From Bacteroidales bacterium (lineage in GTDB: Bacteria > Bacteroidota > Bacteroidia > Bacteroidales > F082): a stretch of 64,000 nucleotides of DNA. The notes under the pieces are model-generated. The model was not told the origin of the DNA. It made no database searches and saw nothing but the letters and a program-made list of their open reading frames with translations. This document shows positions 40,773-51,824 of this stretch, piece after piece (positions within the stretch are counted from its first letter, which is position 1; every line of letters begins with the position of its first letter). The translations under genes and the position numbers were made by a program. The stretch lies in contig JAUXMV010000004.1 of assembly GCA_030683155.1 (NCBI GenBank), positions 62,001 through 126,000 on the forward strand, in the 5' to 3' direction.

Positions 40773-41348
40773 TTAAGACTGAAGCCAGTTTTTGATCATT
40801 AGATTTCCACCTTCAGTCATATATGATTCGGGATGAAACTGAACACCCCAAACCGGCAAAGTTGCGTGCTTCAAAGCCATGATATTTCCATCCTGGTCTG
40901 ATGCTGTGATAAGTAAACTTTCCGGCAGACTTTCCGGGTCTACAACCCAGGAATGGTATCTTCCACAGGCAAAGGCGTTTGTGAGTCCATCGAATAAGAT
41001 GTCCTTTTGTGAACTAAAAAAAACTGCATCTTTTTGCCCGTGAAGGCTATGTGGTAGCTGCTTCAATTTGGCTCCAAAAAACATGGAAAGTGCCTGATGA
41101 CCCAAACAAACACCCAGGATTGGAACTCTATTTACAAAAAATGCTATTAATTCCATCAAATGACCTGATTCATCCGGCAACCCTGGCCCGGGAGAAATAA
41201 GTACTTTATCCAAATTTGCAGGAATTGTGTCTATGGGTGTATCATTGGCCACAATCAACAATTCATGCGCTACCCCACTTTCGCGCAAAAGCTGAACCAG
41301 ATTATAAGTGAAGGAGTCATAGTTGTCGATGAGCAATATCCTTTGCAT
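40773..41348 (-). CDS. Glutamine amidotransferase, anthranilate/aminodeoxychorismate synthase component II
   Basis: 191 residues from MQRILLIDNYDSFTYNL (upstream ATG rejected since the family starts here). Class I GATase: Cys nucleophile in GVCLGHQAL, His-Glu pair in GVQFHPES. It supplies ammonia to TrpE or PabB. No trpE or pabB is adjacent, so TrpG and PabA cannot be distinguished; many Bacteroidota use one dual protein. Confidence 0.9.
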   Translation of the reverse strand: MQRILLIDNYDSFTYNLVQLLRESGVAHELLIVANDTPIDTIPANLDKVLISPGPGLPDESGHLMELIAFFVNRVPILGVCLGHQALSMFFGAKLKQLPHSLHGQKDAVFFSSQKDILFDGLTNAFACGRYHSWVVDPESLPESLLITASDQDGNIMALKHATLPVWGVQFHPESYMTEGGNLMIKNWLQS

Positions 41349-41363
41349 GAAGTAATTTTGGCG

Positions 41364-41371
41364 CAAAAATA
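41364..41371 (-). promoter_or_regulatory. -7 box of the amidotransferase gene
   Basis: Minus-strand TATTTTTG, 15 bp before the chosen start at 41348, supporting that start over the ATG at 41381. Confidence 0.5.
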
Positions 41372-41551
41372 CATCATTCATTGTTTGAAACAGGCGCTTT
41401 CAATCTCAGTTTTTGAAAAGTCTGAATACCATAAAATAAAGCATAAAAAATAGCATTGTTTTATTCAAAAAGATGCCAGTAATGTTGAGCCTTGAGAGCC
41501 AAATTAAGACATCTGTCACAATCAATAATCTTACATATCATTATAAAAAGC

Positions 41552-41559
41552 TATTTTTG
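41552..41559 (+). promoter_or_regulatory. -7 box of the metallo-hydrolase gene
   Basis: TATTTTTG, 23 bp before the start at 41583. Shares the divergent intergenic region with the amidotransferase promoter. Confidence 0.5.
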
Positions 41560-41582
41560 AATTTCAAAAATTATAAAAAGAC

Positions 41583-42428
41583 ATGAAACTATATCCAATA
41601 GAAACAGGAAATTTGAAGTTAGACGGCGGAGCCATGTTTGGTGTGGTGCCAAAAGTACTTTGGCAGAAAGTCTATCCATGCGATGAAAACAACCTTTGCA
41701 ACTGGGCCATGCGTTGCCTTCTTGTGGTTGATGGCGACCGGAAGATCCTCATTGACAACGGTATTGGCAACAAACAAGATGAAAAATGGCTAAGTCACTA
41801 TTATTTGAATGGAGACGCCACCCTGGAAGATTCGCTCGAAAAGATTGGATACAAACCTGAAGATATTACGGACATGGTTATTACGCACATGCATTTTGAC
41901 CATTGCGGAGGCAGCGTAAAATGGAATTCGGATCGCACAGGATTTGAGCTGGCATTTCCAAATGCAACATACTGGACCAGTCGTCAGCAGTATGAATGGG
42001 CCACACAACCCAACCGTCGTGAAGAGGCTTCCTATCTGAAAGAAAATATTTTGCCCATTCAGGAAAGTGGCCGTCTTAAACTCATTGAGGAAGAAGGTGA
42101 ATATATTCCTAATATTATTTTTAAACTTTATAACGGACACACTGAAGGACAATTGATTCCGCACATCAATTATCATGGCCGCACCGTGGTTTTCACCGCC
42201 GACCTGATGCCTTCTGCTGCACATATACCCATGCCCTGGATTATGGCCTACGACACCCGACCATTGGAAACACTCAAAGACAAAGAACGTTTTTATAAAG
42301 AAGCCCTCGAAAATAATTACCTTCTGTTTCTGGAACATGACCTTTACAACGAAGTGTGTGAATTACACGACACAGCAAAAGGTGTAAGAGTAGCTAAATC
42401 AGGTAAATTGGAAGCATTTATTGTCTGA
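41583..42428 (+). CDS. Metallo-beta-lactamase-fold hydrolase
   Basis: 281 residues. THMHFDHCGG at 101-110 is the zinc motif HxHxDH; further ligands sit in YNGHTEGQ (His near 191), VVFTADL (Asp) and the late His in FLEHD. Sequence context (RCLLVVDGDRKILIDNGIGNK) resembles lactonase-like or generic MBL hydrolases of Bacteroidota. No partner genes indicate a substrate. Cytoplasmic, no signal peptide. Confidence 0.88.
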   Translation: MKLYPIETGNLKLDGGAMFGVVPKVLWQKVYPCDENNLCNWAMRCLLVVDGDRKILIDNGIGNKQDEKWLSHYYLNGDATLEDSLEKIGYKPEDITDMVITHMHFDHCGGSVKWNSDRTGFELAFPNATYWTSRQQYEWATQPNRREEASYLKENILPIQESGRLKLIEEEGEYIPNIIFKLYNGHTEGQLIPHINYHGRTVVFTADLMPSAAHIPMPWIMAYDTRPLETLKDKERFYKEALENNYLLFLEHDLYNEVCELHDTAKGVRVAKSGKLEAFIV

Positions 42429-42453
42429 GTTCTCAACCTGACAAAAAATCATT

Positions 42454-42488
42454 AAAAAAACCGCCCTCATTGCTGAAGGCGGTTTTTT
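42454..42488. terminator. Bidirectional terminator between MBL gene and groEL
   Basis: Stem AACCGCC/GGCGGTT with further A-T pairs; A-run of seven on the left and T-run of six on the right, so it works for both converging genes. Confidence 0.85.
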
Positions 42489-42507
42489 GTTTTATGATCT
42501 GTAATTT

Positions 42508-44154
<1,647 letters not shown>

Positions 44155-44175
44155 TTATGTTTTAAATTTCTATGA

Positions 44176-44454
44176 TTAAACGATTGCAATGATATCAGTT
44201 TCACGCATGATGAGGTAATTTTTGCCTTCGAGCGCAAACTCAGTTCCGGCATATTTACCATAAAGAACAACATCTCCTTCTTTTACTGTAACAGGATTGT
44301 CAGTAGTTCCCGGACCTACGGCCACAACGGTACCTCTTTGTGGTTTTTCTTTTGCAGTGTCGGGGATTATGATGCCACTTGCAGTTTTTTGTTCAGCGAC
44401 TGCTGGTTCAATGACCACTCTATCAGCCAAAGGCTTAATGTTTAATTTTCCCAT
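44176..44454 (-). CDS. groES: Co-chaperonin GroES (Hsp10)
   Basis: 92 residues from [14 protein letters not shown]; the open frame extends upstream but the family starts here. Mobile loop [21 protein letters not shown] (about 21-41) and the conserved ending are intact. Partner of GroEL. The upstream region has no TAnnTTTG box; instead TTTGGCAC lies about 75 bp before the start, so transcription may use an alternative sigma factor. Confidence 0.97.
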   Translation of the reverse strand: MGKLNIKPLADRVVIEPAVAEQKTASGIIIPDTAKEKPQRGTVVAVGPGTTDNPVTVKEGDVVLYGKYAGTEFALEGKNYLIMRETDIIAIV

Positions 44455-44521
44455 ATTGTAATCAATTTTTGTTAATGAAATTTCAATTTTTATTTGGATT
44501 GCAAGCAGTAGGACATATTTT

Positions 44522-44528
44522 GTGCCAA
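44522..44528 (-). promoter_or_regulatory. Possible -24-like element upstream of groES
   Basis: On the minus strand TTTGGCAC matches the sigma-54 -24 element (TTGGCAC), but the -12 position reads ATGTC instead of TTGC. Weak candidate only. Confidence 0.25.
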
Positions 44529-44537
44529 AGCCCGGAA

Positions 44538-44578
44538 ACAAAAAAAATGTCAGAATGCTGTGACATTCTGACATTTTT
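44538..44578. terminator. Terminator after secG, also usable in reverse
   Basis: A 14-bp perfect stem AAAATGTCAGAATG/CATTCTGACATTTT with a 6-nt loop. On the minus strand it is followed by a T-run, ending secG transcripts and isolating groES. Confidence 0.8.
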
Positions 44579-44609
44579 AAAAACGAAACCTGACGGTTTA
44601 CGTAGTTTC

Positions 44610-44936
44610 TTAATCTTCGTCCGGATTTGCCGGAGGCGCCTGGAAGTTTACAGGTGCAGTCTGTTCGATTTGCTTACGCAATTCGGTATCCATCAAGCCA
44701 GGTACGGCATTGAATTTCGGAATTGCCATTGCAGCTGCCAGACTTAATACGAGAATCGCTATTGCCAGCGTCCAGGTAGCTTTTTCAAGGAAATCAGCTG
44801 TTTGACGAACACCCATAAATTGGTTTGAAGCAGAGAAGTTTGACGCAAGACCGCCACCTTTTGAATTTTGTACCAATACTATAAGTACCATTAATACGCT
44901 GACGATGAGTATTAAAATTGAAATAACAACAAACAT
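44610..44936 (-). CDS. secG: Preprotein translocase subunit SecG
   Basis: 108 residues. Two membrane helices (about 2-22 and 54-73) joined by the conserved [20 protein letters not shown] loop, the SecG signature. The C-terminus is a short Pro/Asp tail. Part of the SecYEG channel. Confidence 0.95.
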   Translation of the reverse strand: MFVVISILILIVSVLMVLIVLVQNSKGGGLASNFSASNQFMGVRQTADFLEKATWTLAIAILVLSLAAAMAIPKFNAVPGLMDTELRKQIEQTAPVNFQAPPANPDED

Positions 44937-44947
44937 TGTCCTAAAAT

Positions 44948-45877
44948 TTAATTATTTTTCTTCATTTTGGTTTCCTCAATGAGGGCTGCAAAGTAACTAC
45001 TTTTTTCCGGATATTTCAAACTTAATTTTTCAAATGTTTTTATAGCCTTTTCAAAATGACCTTGCTTGATATAAATATTTGCAAGCGTTTCACTCACAAT
45101 ATTTTCCTGATCTACGACACTTTGCTGAGCGGCAGAAACGGGATTGTAGAAATCTGGTTTCTGGCGTGAAATAACAGGATTTTCGCGAATAAACTTCTCA
45201 ATTATTTCGGTTTTGTCAGGTTGACTCTCGCTAATGCTATCAGACAGTGGGCGAAGTTTTTCCTTCTCAATTGCTTTGATGCGTTCAGCAACAATCCTTT
45301 TCAGTTCTTCAATTGATTTCCGGCGAAGCAATTCATCTTCATCCAATTCCGGAATTTCAATCTCTGTATCCAGACTGAGTGTTGAAACAGGTTCTTTTTC
45401 TTTCTGAATCGATGAAGGCTTTTCAGAAACTGATGCAGTTTCAGTTTTTGCTTCATTCATGCTTTCTGAAACAATTGAATCAGGCGATTCAGTTATAATT
45501 TCAGAGGGTTGAGGTTTGATTTCTTGAACTATTTCCGCATTGGCAGGCGGAGTCTCGGCTTTTGCTTCCGGCGGTGACGCTGGATTAACTTCTTTGGCTT
45601 TTCTAACGTACTCATCAGGCAGCGACATTTGCTCTTTGAGTTTGCCAATTTTGCTGATATGATTTCTTAGCAGATTTCTGTCTGCCATAATGCTGGCTGC
45701 AAGCTTAAGCTGACTATCAAAAAGGATGTGATTTTCTTTGAACAGGTTCATAGCCAACATGCTTTGCACGGTGCTGCAAAATGGAAACTGTATGGCAAGA
45801 TCCATTAGGTCGCTTACGGTTTCTTTGCCCATCAATTCTGGGTCACGCATGATTTTTATGAAGGCTGTTTTATTCAT
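44948..45877 (-). CDS. TPR-containing hypothetical protein of the lptE-secG locus
   Basis: 309 residues. Helical N-terminal domain (about 1-100), a low-complexity Pro/Glu/Ser linker (about 100-210), and a C-terminal TPR unit ([33 protein letters not shown], split at about 265-297). No signal peptide. It always seems to accompany lptE and secG in Bacteroidota, but its role is unknown. Confidence 0.75.
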   Translation of the reverse strand: MNKTAFIKIMRDPELMGKETVSDLMDLAIQFPFCSTVQSMLAMNLFKENHILFDSQLKLAASIMADRNLLRNHISKIGKLKEQMSLPDEYVRKAKEVNPASPPEAKAETPPANAEIVQEIKPQPSEIITESPDSIVSESMNEAKTETASVSEKPSSIQKEKEPVSTLSLDTEIEIPELDEDELLRRKSIEELKRIVAERIKAIEKEKLRPLSDSISESQPDKTEIIEKFIRENPVISRQKPDFYNPVSAAQQSVVDQENIVSETLANIYIKQGHFEKAIKTFEKLSLKYPEKSSYFAALIEETKMKKNN

Positions 45878-45887
45878 GTCTTAGATT

Positions 45888-46421
45888 TTACCAATTTACA
45901 ACTGCCCTATTAAAAATATTATCTATCAACATATCAGTTATTTGCGTAATCAAAGCATCTTTTACTGCGTTCAAATCCTGTTCACTTGGATAGTCCATAT
46001 ATTGCGTAAACTTTGTATCAAAGTTTTTTGATTCGTCAAATTTATTAAAAAACCTGATATTTACAGTAATTGTCAATCTGTTTAGAGCGGCTGTCTGATC
46101 GCTTTGGATCGCAACGGGAGAAGTAACATAATCAGTTATTTCACCTTCAAATGCAAGATCTCCGTTATTTAAAACACTGCTTAGTGGGGTTTGATTCATA
46201 AATTTATCACGCAGGGCGGAGGTGAGTATGTTGCTGAGAAGCGGCTCTACCAGCAAGGCGTTATTTTGAAATTGCTGTACCGAAAAGGTTTTCGCTTCAG
46301 GTGGAATGCTTGCTCCGGTGAATGAATAGACGCCGCATCCTTGCTGAAAAACCAGTAAAATCATCACAACAAAAAGTTTGAAAAATCTGATTGGTAATTG
46401 ACTTTTATGCATTTTGATCAT
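45888..46421 (-). CDS. lptE: LPS-assembly lipoprotein LptE
   Basis: 177 residues. Signal peptide with lipobox ending FQQGC (Cys near 29), then GVYSFTGASIPPEAKTFSV, the LptE/RlpB domain opening, and LLSNILTSALRDKF. It plugs the LptD barrel in the outer membrane and delivers LPS to the surface. Gene order after the sigma-54 activator is usual for the phylum. Confidence 0.88.
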   Translation of the reverse strand: MIKMHKSQLPIRFFKLFVVMILLVFQQGCGVYSFTGASIPPEAKTFSVQQFQNNALLVEPLLSNILTSALRDKFMNQTPLSSVLNNGDLAFEGEITDYVTSPVAIQSDQTAALNRLTITVNIRFFNKFDESKNFDTKFTQYMDYPSEQDLNAVKDALITQITDMLIDNIFNRAVVNW

Positions 46422-46461
46422 GTCGCTTTGATTTATCGATCTGATTAACAGCTATATCTTA

Positions 46462-47685
46462 TCAAAGATTGATATCGTATTCTTTAATTTTTCTGTATAA
46501 CGTACGTTCACTGATGCCTAGTTCTGCGGCAGCATTTCTTCTTTTGCCATTGTGTCTTTCGAGTGCTTTAATGATGAGGTCAATTTCCTTTTTTTGCAAC
46601 GAAAGATTTTCTGTAATTACTTCAGAAGGATAGATCGTTTCGTCATCATCTGTATGCTCAATTTCAATACTGGAAAAATCATCATCCAAGGATTCAATAT
46701 CATCGCGAAAATGCTTTATGAGATGGCTCTTTCCATGTTGAACCGGAGTTTCAGCACTGCTGTTGCCAGTGATATCCGCAACAGTTTTTTTCAGCTCGAA
46801 CAAATCTCTTTTCATATCGAAAAGCACTTTATACAAAAGGTCTCTTTCCGAAATTTTTTCTTCTTCCTTTTCCCTTGAATAAAGCATGGGCAAAGAAGTT
46901 GAAGATTCAACCGGAAGATAGTATTTCAATGTTTGAGCTGAAATAACCCTCGATTTTTCTATGATACTTATTTGTTCAGTCAAATTTTTCAACTGACGGA
47001 TGTTTCCCGGCCAGCGATAATTTTCGAGCATGCGCGCGGCTTCCTCAGAAAGCTGAAGAACGGGCATTCTGTATTTCTCTGCAAAATCGGAGGCAAACTT
47101 TTTGAAAAGCATATGAATGTCATCCTTCCTTTCGCGCAAAGGAGGTATCATGATTGGCACAGTATTCAATCTGTAAAAAAGATCTTGCCTGAATTTACCT
47201 TTATCAATGGCTTCCGGAATGTTGACATTGGTTGCCGCGACAAGCCGCACATCTGTTTTGATAACTTTTGACGATCCAACTTTAAAAAATTCACCTGTTT
47301 CGAGCACACGCAACAATCTCACCTGCGTTGAAAGTGGTAATTCAGCTACTTCATCAAGAAAAATGGTGCCGCCATCAACAACTTCGAAGTACCCTTTTCT
47401 AGCTTCATGAGCGCCTGTGAACGAGCCCTTCTCATGTCCAAACAGTTCCGAATCTATGGTTCCTTCCGGAATTGCACCGCAATTTACTGCAATGTAAGGT
47501 CCATGTTTACGCGCACTTGACTGGTGGATAATTTTAGGGAAAACCTCTTTTCCCGTACCACTTTCACCGGTAATTAAAACAGTCAGGTCAGTAGGTGCAA
47601 CCTGCACAGCCACTTGAATTGCCCTTTCCAGAAAACTGTCGTGGCCAATAATCCCGAACCGTTGCTTTATTGCTTGAATATCCAT
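46462..47685 (-). CDS. Sigma-54-dependent transcriptional activator (NtrC-type AAA+)
   Basis: 407 residues. AAA+ domain from the start: Walker A GESGTGKE (40-47), GSFTGA (87-92, a variant of the GAFTGA sigma-54 contact), GGTIFLDEV Walker B (about 105-113). A linker of about 100 acidic residues leads to a Fis-type HTH at the end (KRRNAAAELGISERTLYRKI). No receiver domain at the N-terminus, so control is by another signal. Upstream gene of the lptE-secG operon. Confidence 0.9.
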   Translation of the reverse strand: MDIQAIKQRFGIIGHDSFLERAIQVAVQVAPTDLTVLITGESGTGKEVFPKIIHQSSARKHGPYIAVNCGAIPEGTIDSELFGHEKGSFTGAHEARKGYFEVVDGGTIFLDEVAELPLSTQVRLLRVLETGEFFKVGSSKVIKTDVRLVAATNVNIPEAIDKGKFRQDLFYRLNTVPIMIPPLRERKDDIHMLFKKFASDFAEKYRMPVLQLSEEAARMLENYRWPGNIRQLKNLTEQISIIEKSRVISAQTLKYYLPVESSTSLPMLYSREKEEEKISERDLLYKVLFDMKRDLFELKKTVADITGNSSAETPVQHGKSHLIKHFRDDIESLDDDFSSIEIEHTDDDETIYPSEVITENLSLQKKEIDLIIKALERHNGKRRNAAAELGISERTLYRKIKEYDINL

Positions 47686-47744
47686 AGAGTTTTACTGCTT
47701 GTACAGTTTAAAGTGTTAAAGATACGAAAATTAAGTCAAAATTG

Positions 47745-50207
47745 TTAACGTAAAACAGCTCCAAGATGTTGCTCAAAAGCTGATTGCAGTTTTTGCATAC
47801 ATTTATCAATAAGCTTGTCAGTAAGTGTTTTTTCTTTGTCGACCAGGTTGAAACTTATTGCATAGGACTTTTTACCCTCTGCAATTTTTTCACCTTCATA
47901 AACGTCAAAAATATTTACCTCCTGAAGTAAGACAGGTTCAGTTTTATGCGCAATTGTTTTTATGTCTTCAAAACGAATTGCTTTGTCAATCACCAGCGCA
48001 AGGTCACGACGTACAGCCGGAAAGCGCGAAACAGCTTCATATTTCACACGATTAACAGGAAGTGCCTTCAACAGGTTTTCCCAGTGGATGTTCGCATAAA
48101 AAACGGCTTTTCTGATGTCAAAAACTTTTGTGGTGGCTTGACTAAGCTTTCCAAACCGAAGCAATTCAGTTTTCCCAAGTGTATAAACAAGTGCCACATC
48201 AAAAAGCTCATCCGAAAGCTCAGTGACGGTGAGCGCATTCCGCACGATGCGGAGTTTTCGTAAAATAGCTTCAACATAAAATTTCATGTCGTAGAAATCT
48301 ACCGGAGCAGCGGTGGTATTCCAGTTCTCTGACTGCTTGTCACCTGTAAGGAAAAGATCAAGCTGAAGACTTTCATTGTATGCATCAAGCGCTTCCTTAT
48401 TTTTTGTTTTCTCGCTGTCAAACTGATATGTTTTGCCAAACTCAAATAATTTGAGGTCGCTTGTTTTGCGATTCTGGTTGTATGCAATACTTTCGAGGCC
48501 GCCAAAGAGCAATGTCTGACGCAACACATCAAGGTCTTTGCTCAATGGATTCAGCATCTGCACATTGTTTTCAATGGCAAAGGCGGGGTTTTTTTCGCTG
48601 TAATCTGAACGGGTGAGTGAGTTGTTCATGATTTCCTGCAAACCATTTGCTACAAGCATATCTGAAACAGCATGTTGCAGTTTATCCGGATCAATGCCTT
48701 CGCTGATATTGATGGATGCATTGAGTTTTGCAGGAATTCCGATGTTGTCATAACCATAAACGCGCAACACTTCTTCAACAATGTCGGCCGGTCTATAGAC
48801 ATCAACCTTAAATGTAGGAACCAACAGTTCAGCTTCGTTTTCATTGCTTTTCACCACTTCGATACCAAGATCCTGAAGGATGGAAAGTGCTTGTTGTGAT
48901 GGAATATGCTGTCCAGCAATCTTATCGAGATAATCAAAACGAAAATGCACTTTCGCAGGTTCGATAGTTTTTGGATAAACATCTTTGATTTCTGAAGAGA
49001 TCACCCCGCCAGCAACTTCCTTAATCAGTTGAGCTGCACGTTTGAGTGCATAAATGGTAATTTCTGGATCGGAGCCACGCTCAAAACGAAATGAAGCATC
49101 TGTCTGCAAACCGTGCAATCTTGCAGTTTTACGAATGGTTTTTGCATCGAAGCAAGCGCTTTCAAGGAATATGGCAGTTGTATTTTCAGAAACACCTGAA
49201 TGCAATCCACCGAAAACACCGCCAATACACATGCCTTCTTCGGCATTGCAAATGATAAGATCGTTGGCGCTGAGTTTGCGTTCTACTTCATCCAAGGTGA
49301 CGAAAGTTGTTCCTTCCACTAATTTTTGAACAACAACTTTGTTTCCTTTTACAGCTGAAGCGTCAAATGCATGCAATGGCTGACCTGTTTCAAACAAAAC
49401 AAAATTGGTCACATCCACCACATTGTTGATTGGCCGAACACCAATCGCTTTCAATCGATTTTTAAGCCATTCGGGCGATGGCCCTATTTTCAGATTGGTT
49501 ATGGTAATGCCGGAATAACGCGGACAAGCTTCCGGATCGGCTATCTCAACTTCTATGTTAAGATTTGTATTCTCAACTTTGAAATCATCAACAGCCGGAA
49601 TGATAAGCTGATATGATTTTTTACTTTCACGAAAGTTTAGTATCGCAGCAAGATCCCGCGCCACGCCAATATGTGAGGCTGCATCGGAGCGGTTGGGCGT
49701 GAGTCCGATTTCAAAAATCACATCTTTTTCAACAGGAAAATAATCTGTTGCCGCTTTGCCAATCTCTACCTCTTCGGGTAAAACCATGATGCCATCATGT
49801 GATGTTCCAAGTCCTAATTCATCTTCGGCACAAATCATACCTTCGGATGCTTCACCACGTATTTTGCTTTTCTTGATCTGAAAACTATCTTCTCCACTGT
49901 ATAATGTTGTCCCAACAGTTGCCACAAGTACTTTCTGACCTTCTGAAACATTTGGCGCTCCACATACGATAGACAAAAGCTCACCGCTGCCGATGTCAAC
50001 TTTGGTAAGACTGAGTTTATCTGCATTGGGATGTCTTTCGCAGTGAACAACTTTTCCGGTTATAATCCCTTCAAGGCTACCTTTGACAGATTCGAAAGGG
50101 ATAATATCTTCTACCTCAAGGCCGGCGGAAGTGAGTGCCTGTGACACATATTCAGGTGATAAATCAACGGGCAGGTATTGTTTAAGCCAGTTATAGGAAA
50201 TCTTCAT
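47745..50207 (-). CDS. pheT: Phenylalanine-tRNA ligase beta subunit
   Basis: 820 residues from MKISYNWLKQYLP; the ORF opens 24 bp earlier but the family start is here. N-terminal EMAP/OB tRNA-binding domain (HPNADKLSLTKVDIG), B3/B4 editing domain, B5 and the FDX-ACB anticodon-binding domain at the end. Forms the (alpha-beta)2 PheRS; pheS is not nearby, normal for Bacteroidota. Confidence 0.97.
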   Translation of the reverse strand: MKISYNWLKQYLPVDLSPEYVSQALTSAGLEVEDIIPFESVKGSLEGIITGKVVHCERHPNADKLSLTKVDIGSGELLSIVCGAPNVSEGQKVLVATVGTTLYSGEDSFQIKKSKIRGEASEGMICAEDELGLGTSHDGIMVLPEEVEIGKAATDYFPVEKDVIFEIGLTPNRSDAASHIGVARDLAAILNFRESKKSYQLIIPAVDDFKVENTNLNIEVEIADPEACPRYSGITITNLKIGPSPEWLKNRLKAIGVRPINNVVDVTNFVLFETGQPLHAFDASAVKGNKVVVQKLVEGTTFVTLDEVERKLSANDLIICNAEEGMCIGGVFGGLHSGVSENTTAIFLESACFDAKTIRKTARLHGLQTDASFRFERGSDPEITIYALKRAAQLIKEVAGGVISSEIKDVYPKTIEPAKVHFRFDYLDKIAGQHIPSQQALSILQDLGIEVVKSNENEAELLVPTFKVDVYRPADIVEEVLRVYGYDNIGIPAKLNASINISEGIDPDKLQHAVSDMLVANGLQEIMNNSLTRSDYSEKNPAFAIENNVQMLNPLSKDLDVLRQTLLFGGLESIAYNQNRKTSDLKLFEFGKTYQFDSEKTKNKEALDAYNESLQLDLFLTGDKQSENWNTTAAPVDFYDMKFYVEAILRKLRIVRNALTVTELSDELFDVALVYTLGKTELLRFGKLSQATTKVFDIRKAVFYANIHWENLLKALPVNRVKYEAVSRFPAVRRDLALVIDKAIRFEDIKTIAHKTEPVLLQEVNIFDVYEGEKIAEGKKSYAISFNLVDKEKTLTDKLIDKCMQKLQSAFEQHLGAVLR

Positions 50208-50355
50208 AGTCTTCAATTTTTCGAGGTGCAAAATTAGGGATAAAATGTCAAAGTGTCATGCTGTAAAAACAGGATATTCTTCGCTTAATAATAAAGGTAT
50301 CTCATATCCGAGTTAGTCATTTTCAGCTATCACAAATAATTGTGCCATCAAATAC

Positions 50356-50398
50356 AAAATGCCCATGAATCGGTCTGTTAAAGACCAACACATGGGCA
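50356..50398 (-). terminator. Nested hairpin terminator of the porin operon
   Basis: TGCCCATG/CATGGGCA encloses GGTCT/AGACC; on the minus strand TTTT follows. It lies 114 bp after the porin stop. The rest of the 300-bp gap between porin and pheT is AT-rich without further signals. Confidence 0.6.
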
Positions 50399-50511
50399 CA
50401 AGGAAAACAATGATTTTGGTTAGAGAATTTCTTGAGACTTTAGTTCTAATTTCATTTTTTTATTTATGATCTGCACTTGGCAAATGATTGCTAAAGTTCA
50501 GTTTTTTCGTT

Positions 50512-51810
50512 TTAGAAGTTGTAAATCACTGAAAATAAAAGTCTGAAATTTGAGAGGTTTTCGCTTTCTGTAATCACACCAAACTGGTCGCGGTTAAGTT
50601 TTCCATTGGCATCTTTGGTTGCATATGCCGCGGTGGTGTGCTCAAGTTCAGTCGCAAAATTGAACTTTCCCTGAATAAAAACAACTCTTGGCGAAAGCCT
50701 GATAACTGATTTCAAATTCGCACCTCTTACAGTAGCATCAGTGCCGCCAACTTTGTTTGAGTAAAAAAGAATGGGATCTTTTGCGCCTAAATTTTGGGTG
50801 TAACCAGCCCAAAAAGCATATTGAACTTTTTTACCATTCGTATGAAATTCCGTCCATGCCGTGAAATTATTCAACGTTGTGTAAGAAACACCATTTTTCA
50901 GCGTATCTGTTATTGCATTCACTGCATAACCTCCCAACATAAGCAGGTCATAGAGATTTTGTCCGTAAATAGCTTGTAACTTAAAGGTAAAAGGGTCGGT
51001 TTTATACTTTAAAAAAGCTGTTGCCGAAAGACCGGTTACTTTTTCATCTGTGATATAGGTTTGCGTTCCTTTTGTTGTTGTGAGCTGGGGTTGCAGCATT
51101 TTATAATCCAGTCCTGCACCTAATAGCAGCTCCGTTTTTGCAGCTTCGTTTTTGTTTTCATAAAACATCAAAGCACTCAAATCAGGTAAAGTTGCATAAC
51201 GTAATGAGGCAGAACCAAACGGACTTGCGAAATCCCTCTGCGCTGAAATTGCTGCAGCAACAGTAATATTTCCCAACCGATGCTGCGCCCTGAATTGCGG
51301 ATTTCTTGAAAATGGCTGCATTGGCGAACCTGTATTGAAAGAAATTACTCCGGAAAAACAAGAAGAGATGAAAAATGGATGCCAATACTGACCAAAAAGC
51401 AATTCGGTCTTTTCCCAGTTCAGCTTAACGAAAGCATGCCTCAATCTGAAGCCATTGTTATCAACAAAAGCAGCATTCTCATTTCCAAAAAAGTCGGCTT
51501 CAATCACACCGGATGTCTTTGCTCCAAAGGCATCCGGACCAGAAATCTTGCCTGTGATGCGTGTTTGGATCGACAAAAAATTGAACGAAGATTTATCATT
51601 GATATCCTTTCCTTCGGCATCAAAAACACGTTCTTTCGGATAGAGTAGAAAATGTCCCTCCCGAATGGTATGGTTTTCTCTGCTGTCAAAAAAGTAATCT
51701 GTTTTAACAAAGCCTGTGAAATCAATCCCATATTTTGGTTCGTCCTTCTTTTCCTGAGCATGGCTATAAAAGGATGCCATCAGAAAAATGAATACAAATA
51801 AGCGCTTCAT
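50512..51810 (-). CDS. Outer-membrane porin (DcaP-like)
   Basis: 432 residues. Signal peptide (MKRLFVFIFLMASFYSHAQ), then GIDFTGFVKTDYFFDSR (about 29-45), alternating beta strands throughout and an aromatic C-terminal strand (LFSVIYNF) for BAM recognition. The layout resembles the DcaP porin family. It is the last gene behind a DUF485 protein and a symporter, so it probably lets the same substrate cross the outer membrane. Confidence 0.8.
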   Translation of the reverse strand: MKRLFVFIFLMASFYSHAQEKKDEPKYGIDFTGFVKTDYFFDSRENHTIREGHFLLYPKERVFDAEGKDINDKSSFNFLSIQTRITGKISGPDAFGAKTSGVIEADFFGNENAAFVDNNGFRLRHAFVKLNWEKTELLFGQYWHPFFISSCFSGVISFNTGSPMQPFSRNPQFRAQHRLGNITVAAAISAQRDFASPFGSASLRYATLPDLSALMFYENKNEAAKTELLLGAGLDYKMLQPQLTTTKGTQTYITDEKVTGLSATAFLKYKTDPFTFKLQAIYGQNLYDLLMLGGYAVNAITDTLKNGVSYTTLNNFTAWTEFHTNGKKVQYAFWAGYTQNLGAKDPILFYSNKVGGTDATVRGANLKSVIRLSPRVVFIQGKFNFATELEHTTAAYATKDANGKLNRDQFGVITESENLSNFRLLFSVIYNF

Positions 51811-51824
51811 GTTGTATGGATTAT

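Noticed and set aside
41349-41381. Upstream ATG for the amidotransferase
   Set aside because: It lies upstream of the TATTTTTG box and the family starts at MQRILLIDNYDS.
46552-46878. Rightward ORF antisense to the sigma-54 activator
   Set aside because: Phe/Lys-rich shadow frame, no start signal or neighbours.
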